Shown here: piece by piece, positions 1 through 5,357 of the stretch | Layout of the letters: every line of letters begins with the position of its first letter | How positions within the stretch are numbered: the stretch's first letter is position 1 | NCBI GenBank assembly: GCA_003168315.1 | Contig: PMSP01000090.1 | Location: 1 to 5,357 of the forward strand | Direction of reading: 5' to 3' | Source of the DNA: Opitutaceae bacterium | GTDB taxonomy: Bacteria > Verrucomicrobiota > Verrucomicrobiia > Opitutales > Opitutaceae | Length of the DNA: 5,357 nucleotides | Made by a program: the position numbers and the translations under genes | Notes under the pieces: generated by a model | What the model was told of the DNA's origin: nothing | What the model saw: only the letters and a program-made list of their open reading frames with translations | Databases searched by the model: none

Positions 1-1
1 C

Positions 2-541
2 GACCGCATCGAGGCCTGGGCCGACGCCAGGGTGGACGACGCCCTCGGGCTGCGCCTCTTGGACGAGCTCCTGGACGCCATCAGGACGGACCGGCTCGAG
101 GGGATCTTCTCGGCCCGCATCGGGGCCTTCATCACCGGCTGCCGGCTCAGGGAGCGCGACAACTTCATGGCGGAAAGGACCAACCGGTACCGCTACGAGC
201 TCGTCGTGGCGCCGGAGGCGGAGCGCCAGGCTCTCTTCTACAAGGCGCTCGCGAACGACATCATCTTCGAGAGCCCGCAGCTGCAGCAGATGGAGCACAA
301 GGCCCGCAGGGTGCTGTTCGACCTCTGGGACTCCTGCTGGCGCAACTACGTGGAGCCCGGCCCTCGCGTGGTCCGGATCCTGCCGCCCGCGGTCGGGGCG
401 CTCATCGACGCCGCCAGGGGAAGGAAGGCCAAGGCCAGGCGGATCTGCGACTGGCTGGCCGGGCTCACCGACGGGACGATCGTCCGGACCTACCGCCGCC
501 TCTTCGACCCGGAGTTCGGGTCGATCCGGGACCTGGGCTGA
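2..541 (+). CDS. dGTPase-like deoxynucleoside triphosphate triphosphohydrolase, C-terminal part (5' end outside window)
   Basis: This is the end of a gene that enters from the left edge. The frame is open from base 2, and the first in-window start codon (GTG at 32) lies in the middle of helical protein sequence, so it is probably not the real start. About 179 residues are visible. The ending matches the C-terminal region of dGTPase-family dNTP triphosphohydrolases, which split dNTPs into deoxynucleoside and triphosphate in the cytoplasm. The key signature is R-I-C-D-W-L-A-G-L-T-D at 440-472, followed by a Tyr-Arg-Arg-Leu-Phe segment, corresponding to the family's R-x-(I/V)-(C/A)-D-(Y/W)-(I/V/L)-A-G-(M/L)-T-D. 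The upstream segment K-A-L-A-N-D-I-I-F (242-268) also fits. The catalytic HD domain is not in the window, so activity cannot be judged. The TGA stop at 539-541 is 3 bp from the stop of the convergent nucleotidase gene. Assignment rests on the C-terminal motif only. Confidence 0.72.
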   Translation, partial: DRIEAWADARVDDALGLRLLDELLDAIRTDRLEGIFSARIGAFITGCRLRERDNFMAERTNRYRYELVVAPEAERQALFYKALANDIIFESPQLQQMEHKARRVLFDLWDSCWRNYVEPGPRVVRILPPAVGALIDAARGRKAKARRICDWLAGLTDGTIVRTYRRLFDPEFGSIRDLG

Positions 542-544
542 CCG

Positions 545-1144
545 CTACCCCGAACCGCCGACGTGCCCGGCCTCGACGGCGCGCCGGATCATCCTCGCCG
601 CCTCCTCCCAGAGGACGGACGAGCCCTCGGCGATGAAGCCGTTGCGCTCGAGGACGCGGGCCGCCGGCACGCTGTGGCGCTTCCACGCAGCCCCCTGCGT
701 GCTGCAGTCCAGGAGCATCGGCTGGAAGCGGTCCATGGCGCCCGCGAACTTGGACTCGGGCGTCCCCTTCTCCTCAAACTCGTCCCAGAGGGCGCGGAAT
801 TCCGAAGCCTGGTCCGCCGGCAGGAGGCCGAAGATCCGGTCCGCGGCGCGGGCCTCCCTTTCGTGCTGGTCCCTCATCCGGGCGGTGTCGTAGGCGAACG
901 TGTCGCCGGCGTCGATCTCCACGAGGTCGTGGATGATCAGCATCTTCAGGACGCGCAGGACGTCCAGGCCGGGCTCGTTCGCGTGCTCGGCCAGGACGAT
1001 CGTCGCGAGGCAGATGTGCCAGGAGTGCTCGGCGTCGTTCTCCGCGCGGCGGCTCTGCGTGCAGAGCGTCTGGCGCAGGACCTCCTTCAGCTTGTCGACC
1101 TCGAGGATGAAACGTATCTGCCGCTCAAGCCGCTCGTGCGTCAT
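545..1144 (-). CDS. HD-domain hydrolase, YfbR/HDDC2-like 5'-nucleotidase
   Basis: A complete 199-residue protein, about the length of E. coli YfbR. It belongs to the HD_3/YfbR-like group (COG1896), metal-dependent phosphohydrolases that in characterised members dephosphorylate deoxynucleoside 5'-monophosphates in the cytoplasm. All expected metal ligands are present: His40 in N-D-A-E-H-S, His72-Asp73 in I-I-H-D-L-V-E, and Asp138 in G-A-M-D-R-F. Glu76, three residues after the HD pair, fits the catalytic Glu of YfbR, and Arg33 fits the phosphate-contacting Arg before the first His. The later G-A-A-W-K-R-H segment is shared with many bacterial COG1896 proteins. The ATG at 1142-1144 lies inside the end of the OpgC-family gene (20 bp overlap), and no Shine-Dalgarno sequence is visible, so translation is probably coupled to the upstream gene. 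Enzyme class is well supported; the precise nucleotide substrate is inferred. Confidence 0.88.
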   Translation of the reverse strand: MTHERLERQIRFILEVDKLKEVLRQTLCTQSRRAENDAEHSWHICLATIVLAEHANEPGLDVLRVLKMLIIHDLVEIDAGDTFAYDTARMRDQHEREARAADRIFGLLPADQASEFRALWDEFEEKGTPESKFAGAMDRFQPMLLDCSTQGAAWKRHSVPAARVLERNGFIAEGSSVLWEEAARMIRRAVEAGHVGGSG

Positions 1145-2291
1145 CGGGCCGGACTAGACCGCGCCCCGCCGGTTGGCGAGTTCCGATTGGAAGAGGCAGG
1201 GCAGCGGCCGGGCGGTGGGACAGGTAGGCCGCGTGGGCCGAGGCGACGGCGAAGAGGCATGCGACGACCACGGCGGCGGTCAGCGTCCGGGAGAGGGCCG
1301 TCTCGTACAGTGACGGGAACTGGAGGAGGGCCGTGATGGCGACGCTCTGCGCGGCGACGACCGCCAGCGAGTGGCGGCCGAGGAAGGCAAGCGGGCGGGC
1401 CACGAGCGCCCGCGGGTACCGGGCCCCGAAGACAGCTATCAGGTAGGCGACGCAGCCGAAGTCCGCCATGCGAAGGAGGCCGAGCGCGGGCTTGTTCACA
1501 AGAATGCCGAACGCGTGGTCGGGCCAGAAGGACGGCCAGCCCGCGTGGCGGATGCCCAGGCCGTAGATCGCCACCGCCGCGGCGCCCGCAAGCACCCAGC
1601 GGCTCGGCCGCAGCACCTGCTCCACCCCGCTCAGGCGCGCGTGGCCGATGGCGAGGCCCGCGACGAAGAGGAACTGCCAGGCGAACAGGTTGAAGCTTCC
1701 GGTATTGATGGGATAGAGCGGCGCCCCGTCGATGGGGGGGGCCCACTGGACGGCGAGCCAGAGGGACGCGCTCACCCCAAGGACCAGCCAGCGCCGTCCG
1801 GCCTCGAGGTTGCGGATGACGATCGGCATCATGAGGACGAAGGCGCAGTACATCGGCAGGAGGTCGAGGAGCCCGGGCTGGTACAGGAGCGTGGCCCCAA
1901 GGCCAAGCGACAGGAGCGGGTGCTCAAAGAAGAGCTTGGGCACCGAGGGCGAGCAGTAGCCGAGGATCCTCTCGGACACCTGCACGCAGATGAAGGCGGC
2001 GAGGAGCGAGCCGACGTGCCAGCGGTAGATCGACTGGGCCCTGTTGGCCGAGGCCGTCCAGAGGCCGCCGGCACCCATCGCGCGGTATTTGCGGGTGTAG
2101 ACCCATCCTGCAATGAGCCCCGAGAGGAAGACAAAGCCCTCGGCGGCGGAAAAGAGCCCCAGCGACTGGTCCGTCACGGCCCGCATCTCGGTCGGCAAGT
2201 GATTGACCGTCATACAGACGAGTAATAATCCCCGCAGGGTGTCAAACCGCAGGTCGCGACTGCTCGGAAGGACTTCGAGCTTGGACTTCAC
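1125..2291 (-). CDS. OpgC-family multi-pass inner-membrane protein (acyltransferase-3-like)
   Basis: A 388-residue, strongly hydrophobic protein with about ten predicted membrane segments, close to the 385 residues of E. coli OpgC/MdoC. OpgC adds succinyl groups to osmoregulated periplasmic glucans, but most PF10129 proteins are uncharacterised and this bacterium may lack such glucans. Family motifs appear in order: R-x-x-R-x-D-T-L-R-G with a following His (residues 12-31), S-A-A-E-G-F-V-F-L-S-G (48-58), N-R-A-Q-S-I-Y-R-x-H (83-92), D-L-L-P-M-Y (143-148), F-N-L-F-A-W-Q-F (200-207) and F-L-G-R-H-S-L (303-309). A charged, proline-rich tail follows the last helix. The frame stays open far upstream, antisense to the peptidase gene, but family similarity begins near residue 12. 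The GTG at 2289-2291 is the nearest start keeping the first helix; the next in-frame ATG would cut into it. No Shine-Dalgarno sequence is seen. The 3' end overlaps the nucleotidase gene by 20 bp. Confidence 0.85.
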   Translation of the reverse strand: MKSKLEVLPSSRDLRFDTLRGLLLVCMTVNHLPTEMRAVTDQSLGLFSAAEGFVFLSGLIAGWVYTRKYRAMGAGGLWTASANRAQSIYRWHVGSLLAAFICVQVSERILGYCSPSVPKLFFEHPLLSLGLGATLLYQPGLLDLLPMYCAFVLMMPIVIRNLEAGRRWLVLGVSASLWLAVQWAPPIDGAPLYPINTGSFNLFAWQFLFVAGLAIGHARLSGVEQVLRPSRWVLAGAAAVAIYGLGIRHAGWPSFWPDHAFGILVNKPALGLLRMADFGCVAYLIAVFGARYPRALVARPLAFLGRHSLAVVAAQSVAITALLQFPSLYETALSRTLTAAVVVACLFAVASAHAAYLSHRPAAALPLPIGTRQPAGRGLVRPDDARAA

Positions 2292-2315
2292 TTTGATTAG
2301 CCGACACTCTGTACC

Positions 2316-4493
2316 ATGAATCGTTCCACATTCCCGAAATCGCTTATATTGTTCGCGATTATTGGATTGGTTGCGGGTTCTTGCTCCTTCGGGGCCGATG
2401 CGCCCGAGGCGCGCCGGGGCCAGCAGGTTGACGATTATTTCGGCGAGAAGGTGCCGGATCCCTACCGCTGGATGGAGGAGATCGACTCCCCTGAGACGAG
2501 GGCCTGGGTGGCGGCCGAGCGGGCGGCGACGGCCTCGGCGCTGGACAACATGGCGGAGCGCGCCGCGATCCGCGCCCGGCTGACCGCCCTCTGGAGCTAT
2601 CCCAAGTTTGGGCTCCCCGTGGAGCGCGGGAACCGGCTGTTCTACACGAGAAACGACGGGCTCCAGAACCAGGCGGTCCTCTATGTGGCCGCCCCGGACG
2701 GGACGGCCCCGAGGGTCCTCATCGACCCGAACCTTCTCGCGTCCGACGGGACCGTGGCGCTCACGGCCGAGTCCCCGACGGACGACGGAACACTTCTCGG
2801 CTACGGGCTGGCGGCGGCGGGGTCGGACTGGAACGAGTTCCACGTGCGGGACGTGGCGACCGGCATCGACCTGCCCGACGTCGTTCGCTGGGTGAAGTTC
2901 TCGAGAATCTCCTGGACGCACGACGGGGCCGGGTTCTTCTACTGCCGCTACCCCGAGGTTGCCCGGGGGGACAAGCTCTTCGGCAAGCTGCATGGGCGGC
3001 AGCTCTTCTACCACCGCCTCGGGACCGCCCAGTCGGCCGACCGCCTGATGTTCGAGCTCCGGGACCATCCCGACTGGTTCTTCGGCAGCCAGGTGAGCGA
3101 CGACGGGCGCTACCTCGTCATCGAGGTGGCCCAGAGCGCGAGCACGAAGACGGCCCTCTACTACGTCGGCCTGGCGGACCCGGCGTCGCCGCGCCTGGAC
3201 GGGCCGGTCACGAGGCTCCTGGACGGGTTCGACGCCGAGTACGCCTTCGTCGGGAACCTGGGACCGGTCTTCTATGTTTCGACAACCCTGGACGCGCCCA
3301 AGGGCCGCGTGGTGGCGATCGACCTTTCATCGGCGGCCGCGCCGGCCTGGAAGACGCCCGTGCCCCAGACGGCGGACGAGATCGAGTCCGCAGCCGTCGT
3401 CGGCGGGAAGATCGTCGTCCTGACGCTGCAGGACGCCAAGAGCCGCATCCGCGTATTCGGCACCGACGGGGTCCCAGAGGGCGAGATCAAGCTCCCCGGA
3501 ATCGGGGCCGTCTCGGGCTTCACAGGGAGGTCGATGGATCCCGCGCTCTACTACGGATTCTCCTCCTTCCTCACGCCGGCCTCGATCCTGCGCCGCGACC
3601 TGGACACGGGGGCCGAGACCGTATTCCAGGGCCCCCGCACCCTGTTTGACGCCTCGCGCTATGAAACGCGGCAGATCTTCTATCCCTCGAAGGATGGCAC
3701 CCTGGTCCCGATGTTCATCACGGCGAGAAAGGGACTGAAGCTGGATGGCTCGTCCCCGGCGTGGCTCTACGGCTACGGCGGCTTCAACGTCTCGTTTCCA
3801 CCGTCCTTCTCCGTTCCGACGGCGGTCTGGCTCGAGATGGGCGGCGTCTACGCCGCTCCCAACCTGCGGGGCGGCGGGGAATACGGGGAGTCCTGGCACC
3901 TGGCGGGCACGAAGGAGCGCAAGCAGAACGTCTTCGATGACTTCATCGCGGCGGCCGACACCCTGGTTGCCCGCGGGTACACGAGCCGGGACCGCCTGGT
4001 CATCGAGGGGCGATCGAACGGCGGCCTTTTGATCGGGGCGGTGCTGAACCAGCGCCCCGGCCTTTGCGCGGCGGCCCTCCCGGCGGTGGGCGTGATGGAC
4101 ATGCTCCGCTATCACACGTTCACGATCGGGGCGGCCTGGGCGTCGGACTACGGGACAAGCGACGACGAGGCAGGGTTCAGGTACCTCCGCGCCTATTCGC
4201 CGGTCCACAACATCAGGGCCGGCGCCAAGTACCCGCCGGTACTCATCGCGACGGGCGACCACGATGACAGGGTCTTCCCCGCGCACTCCTTCAAGTACGC
4301 GGCGGCCCTCCAGTATGAGGCGTCGCCGGTCCCCGGCTCGGGCCCCATCCTGATCCGGATCGAATCAAATTCCGGGCACGGCGGATCCACAGGAACATCC
4401 CCGGTCTCGAAGACGATCGCGGAATGGGCGGACCGGATGGGCTTTGCCGCCCATTACCTTCCCGCGGGCTCGCTTTCCCTTCCCGGCCCGTAA
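2316..4493 (+). CDS. Prolyl oligopeptidase (serine peptidase family S9A), exported
   Basis: A 725-residue peptidase that cleaves short peptides after proline. An N-terminal signal peptide (N-R-S-T-F-P-K, then a hydrophobic stretch at residues 10-22) precedes Cys23; a lipoprotein is possible but the A-G-S-C site is a poor lipobox, so signal peptidase I cleavage near residue 28 is equally likely. The family N-terminal motif D-P-Y-R-W-M-E-E follows, then a seven-bladed beta-propeller (about 95-440) and an alpha/beta-hydrolase domain (about 449-725). The triad is intact: Ser567 in G-R-S-N-G-G, Asp650 in D-H-D-D-R-V and His688 in S-G-H-G-G. Tyr487 and Phe490 (Y-G-Y-G-G-F), Trp608 and Arg652 match porcine oxyanion-hole and proline-pocket residues; the Ser-to-Trp spacing of 41 equals the porcine enzyme's. 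The ATG at 2316 is the only start that keeps the signal peptide. No Shine-Dalgarno sequence precedes it. Periplasmic or surface location is inferred. Confidence 0.95.
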   Translation: MNRSTFPKSLILFAIIGLVAGSCSFGADAPEARRGQQVDDYFGEKVPDPYRWMEEIDSPETRAWVAAERAATASALDNMAERAAIRARLTALWSYPKFGLPVERGNRLFYTRNDGLQNQAVLYVAAPDGTAPRVLIDPNLLASDGTVALTAESPTDDGTLLGYGLAAAGSDWNEFHVRDVATGIDLPDVVRWVKFSRISWTHDGAGFFYCRYPEVARGDKLFGKLHGRQLFYHRLGTAQSADRLMFELRDHPDWFFGSQVSDDGRYLVIEVAQSASTKTALYYVGLADPASPRLDGPVTRLLDGFDAEYAFVGNLGPVFYVSTTLDAPKGRVVAIDLSSAAAPAWKTPVPQTADEIESAAVVGGKIVVLTLQDAKSRIRVFGTDGVPEGEIKLPGIGAVSGFTGRSMDPALYYGFSSFLTPASILRRDLDTGAETVFQGPRTLFDASRYETRQIFYPSKDGTLVPMFITARKGLKLDGSSPAWLYGYGGFNVSFPPSFSVPTAVWLEMGGVYAAPNLRGGGEYGESWHLAGTKERKQNVFDDFIAAADTLVARGYTSRDRLVIEGRSNGGLLIGAVLNQRPGLCAAALPAVGVMDMLRYHTFTIGAAWASDYGTSDDEAGFRYLRAYSPVHNIRAGAKYPPVLIATGDHDDRVFPAHSFKYAAALQYEASPVPGSGPILIRIESNSGHGGSTGTSPVSKTIAEWADRMGFAAHYLPAGSLSLPGP
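2343..2348 (-). promoter_or_regulatory. possible -10 element for the OpgC-family gene
   Basis: Read on the minus strand, this hexamer is TATAAG, five of six matches to the sigma-70 -10 consensus. It sits in an unusually AT-rich patch and would place a transcription start near 2336, about 45 nt before the GTG at 2291. No good -35 hexamer is found 16-18 bp upstream, and the site lies inside the signal-peptide codons of the divergent peptidase gene, whose amino acids may explain the AT-richness. Speculative. Confidence 0.2.
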
Positions 4494-4495
4494 CT

Positions 4496-4524
4496 GCGGA
4501 TCCGCGTCAGGCGGCGGCCGCCGC
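4496..4524. other. two adjacent GC-rich palindromes between convergent genes
   Basis: The 30-bp space between the peptidase stop and the stop of the PhyH-family gene contains a perfect 10-bp palindrome (GCGGATCCGC, 4496-4505) and a perfect 14-bp palindrome (GCGGCGGCCGCCGC, 4511-4524). The first can be extended by CTG/CAG pairing with a 2-base bulge. They could form short hairpins acting on both converging transcripts. However, neither has a T-tract and each lacks a natural loop, so a standard intrinsic terminator is not supported. Chance in very GC-rich DNA remains possible. Confidence 0.3.
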
Positions 4525-5357
4525 TAGTGGCTGTTCCTGTAGCGGCCGGACTCGCCGCGCTTCATCATCACCTCCGGGTAGGCGCGGGTCGGGTCGGCGT
4601 AGGCGTTGCCGCCGAGGTCCCGGCCCTTGGCAAGGTAGACCTGGTGGCCGCCCCCGAAGCGCTCCTGGTTGAAGGTGACGCGGGTCGAGCAGAAGCGCAG
4701 CGTCCAGCCGCAGCGCCGGATGCTGGACGTGTTGGGCTCGGAACCGTGCTGGATCCGCGCATCGTGGAGGGAGCACTCGTTCGGCTGCAGCTCGATGTAG
4801 ACCCGCCGGGAGTCGTCCCGCTGCTGCTCCAGGATCTCGGTGGAAAAGACGGCGGCCTGCGTGTCCACCGGACCGTAGTCGCTGAATCCGGCCCTTCCCC
4901 CGCTGTGGGTCCCGGGAATCACCATCATGCAGCCGTTCACGCGGGTCGACGGGTCGATCGCGAGCCAGACGGTGCAGACCTCCATCGGCTCGATCTGGCC
5001 CTTCCAGTACGCGCTGTCCTCGTGCCATGGAACGCGCTTCCCGTTGCCCCTCGGCTTGCAGATGAAGTGGGTCGAGAAGAGCGCGAGGTCCGGGCCGAGG
5101 ATCGGCTCCACGAGCCCGAGGATCGACGGCTCGAAGGCCCACTCGAGGAGCTTCGGGTGCATGAAATGCGGGACGTCCATGGATTCGGGGCGCTCGCCCG
5201 CCGGCAGCTCGGCGAGCACCCGCTCAAAGTAGGCCCGGAGCGATGCGAAACGATCCTGCGGGAGCACCGGTCGCTTGACGACGAGGTAGCCCTCGGCCCG
5301 GAAGCGGGAAACCTCCTCCGGGCTCAGTCCTGTCGTCTTGGCTGGGGGTGGGCGGGG
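4524..5357 (-). CDS. Phytanoyl-CoA dioxygenase (PhyH)-family Fe(II)/2-oxoglutarate oxygenase, 5' end outside window
   Basis: About 277 residues are visible, from the right edge to the TAG at 4524-4526. The family hydroxylates small molecules using Fe(II), O2 and 2-oxoglutarate; substrates vary widely and cannot be read from this sequence. The fold's signatures are present: the iron-binding H-x-D in P-W-H-E-D-S (His codon 5022-5024, Asp codon 5016-5018), the distal His in Q-H-G-S-E-P-N (codon 4746-4748), and an Arg 11 residues later (codon 4713-4715), the spacing of the 2-oxoglutarate-binding Arg in human PhyH and EctD. The segment G-C-M-M-V-I-P-G-T-H-S is also typical. The first in-window GTG/ATG-type start (GTG at 5267) is too late: codons between 5268 and 5327 encode L-S-P-E-E-V-S-R-F-R and E-G-Y-L-V-V, the standard PhyH N-terminus. 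The real start is therefore at or beyond the edge. The gene converges on the peptidase gene, so co-transcription is excluded. Confidence 0.88.
   Translation of the reverse strand, partial: PRPPPAKTTGLSPEEVSRFRAEGYLVVKRPVLPQDRFASLRAYFERVLAELPAGERPESMDVPHFMHPKLLEWAFEPSILGLVEPILGPDLALFSTHFICKPRGNGKRVPWHEDSAYWKGQIEPMEVCTVWLAIDPSTRVNGCMMVIPGTHSGGRAGFSDYGPVDTQAAVFSTEILEQQRDDSRRVYIELQPNECSLHDARIQHGSEPNTSSIRRCGWTLRFCSTRVTFNQERFGGGHQVYLAKGRDLGGNAYADPTRAYPEVMMKRGESGRYRNSH

Noticed and set aside
32..34. GTG as the start of the dGTPase-like protein.
   Set aside because: The frame is open to the window edge with coherent helical protein sequence upstream, and the family's catalytic HD domain must precede this point.
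563..1336. A 257-residue open frame on the plus strand.
   Set aside because: It is antisense to the HD nucleotidase and the end of the OpgC-family gene, both with intact family motifs; its composition is that of a shadow frame.
1371..2225. A 284-residue open frame on the plus strand.
   Set aside because: It is antisense to the OpgC-family gene and rich in Glu, Arg and Ala without any domain-like pattern; membrane-protein genes in GC-rich DNA often give such frames.
2281..2308. A possible plus-strand promoter for the peptidase (TTGGAC and GACACT, 16 bp apart).
   Set aside because: Each hexamer matches the consensus at only three of six positions, no better than expected by chance.
2292..3068. 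An open minus-strand frame that would add about 259 residues to the N-terminus of the OpgC-family protein.
   Set aside because: It lies antisense to the well-supported prolyl oligopeptidase gene, has the Arg/Gly/Pro/Val-rich make-up typical of shadow frames in GC-rich DNA, and OpgC family similarity begins only after the GTG at 2291.
3327..4286. A 319-residue open frame on the minus strand.
   Set aside because: It is fully antisense to the catalytic part of the peptidase gene, has biased shadow-frame composition and no recognisable motif.
4507..5142. A 211-residue minus-strand frame overlapping the PhyH-family gene.
   Set aside because: It is a shifted frame of the oxygenase gene, which carries all iron-binding and 2-oxoglutarate-binding residues; this frame has only Arg/Pro/Gly/Ala-rich sequence.

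Overview
The window is very GC-rich, densely packed protein-coding DNA. It holds five genes and no RNA genes, mobile elements or repeat arrays that I can see. It looks like the chromosome of a high-GC Gram-negative bacterium. The evidence is an OpgC-type membrane protein and a prolyl oligopeptidase carrying an export signal. None of the three starts inside the window has a convincing Shine-Dalgarno sequence, which narrows the group somewhat (Planctomycetota- or Acidobacteriota-like lineages are possible), but the phylum cannot be fixed from this sequence alone.

Layout, left to right. (1) The C-terminal part of a dGTPase-like dNTP triphosphohydrolase enters from the left edge on the + strand and ends at 541. 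(2) Three bases later, on the minus strand, ends a complete HD-domain 5'-nucleotidase of the YfbR/HDDC2 type (545-1144). (3) Its start overlaps by 20 bp the end of a minus-strand, multi-pass OpgC-family membrane protein (1125-2291, GTG start), so 2 and 3 look like one operon with OpgC first. (4) Divergent from it, only 24 bp away, starts an exported prolyl oligopeptidase of family S9A with an intact catalytic triad (2316-4493, + strand). (5) Convergent with that is a phytanoyl-CoA dioxygenase (PhyH)-family Fe(II)/2-oxoglutarate oxygenase on the minus strand, whose 5' end runs off the right edge (4524 to the edge). Its N-terminal family motif lies upstream of the first ATG/GTG-type start inside the window, so the true start is outside.

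The genes do not form one obvious pathway. Genes 1 and 2 are both HD-superfamily enzymes acting on (deoxy)nucleotides and could both affect nucleotide pools, although they are transcribed towards each other. Genes 3 and 4 both point to the cell envelope and share a very short, comparatively AT-rich divergent control region. Gene 5 is an oxygenase of unknown substrate. I did not find a clearly new system. The points most worth a second look are the OpgC/nucleotidase overlap, the compressed divergent start region, the lack of ribosome binding sites, and the 5' extension of the PhyH gene.
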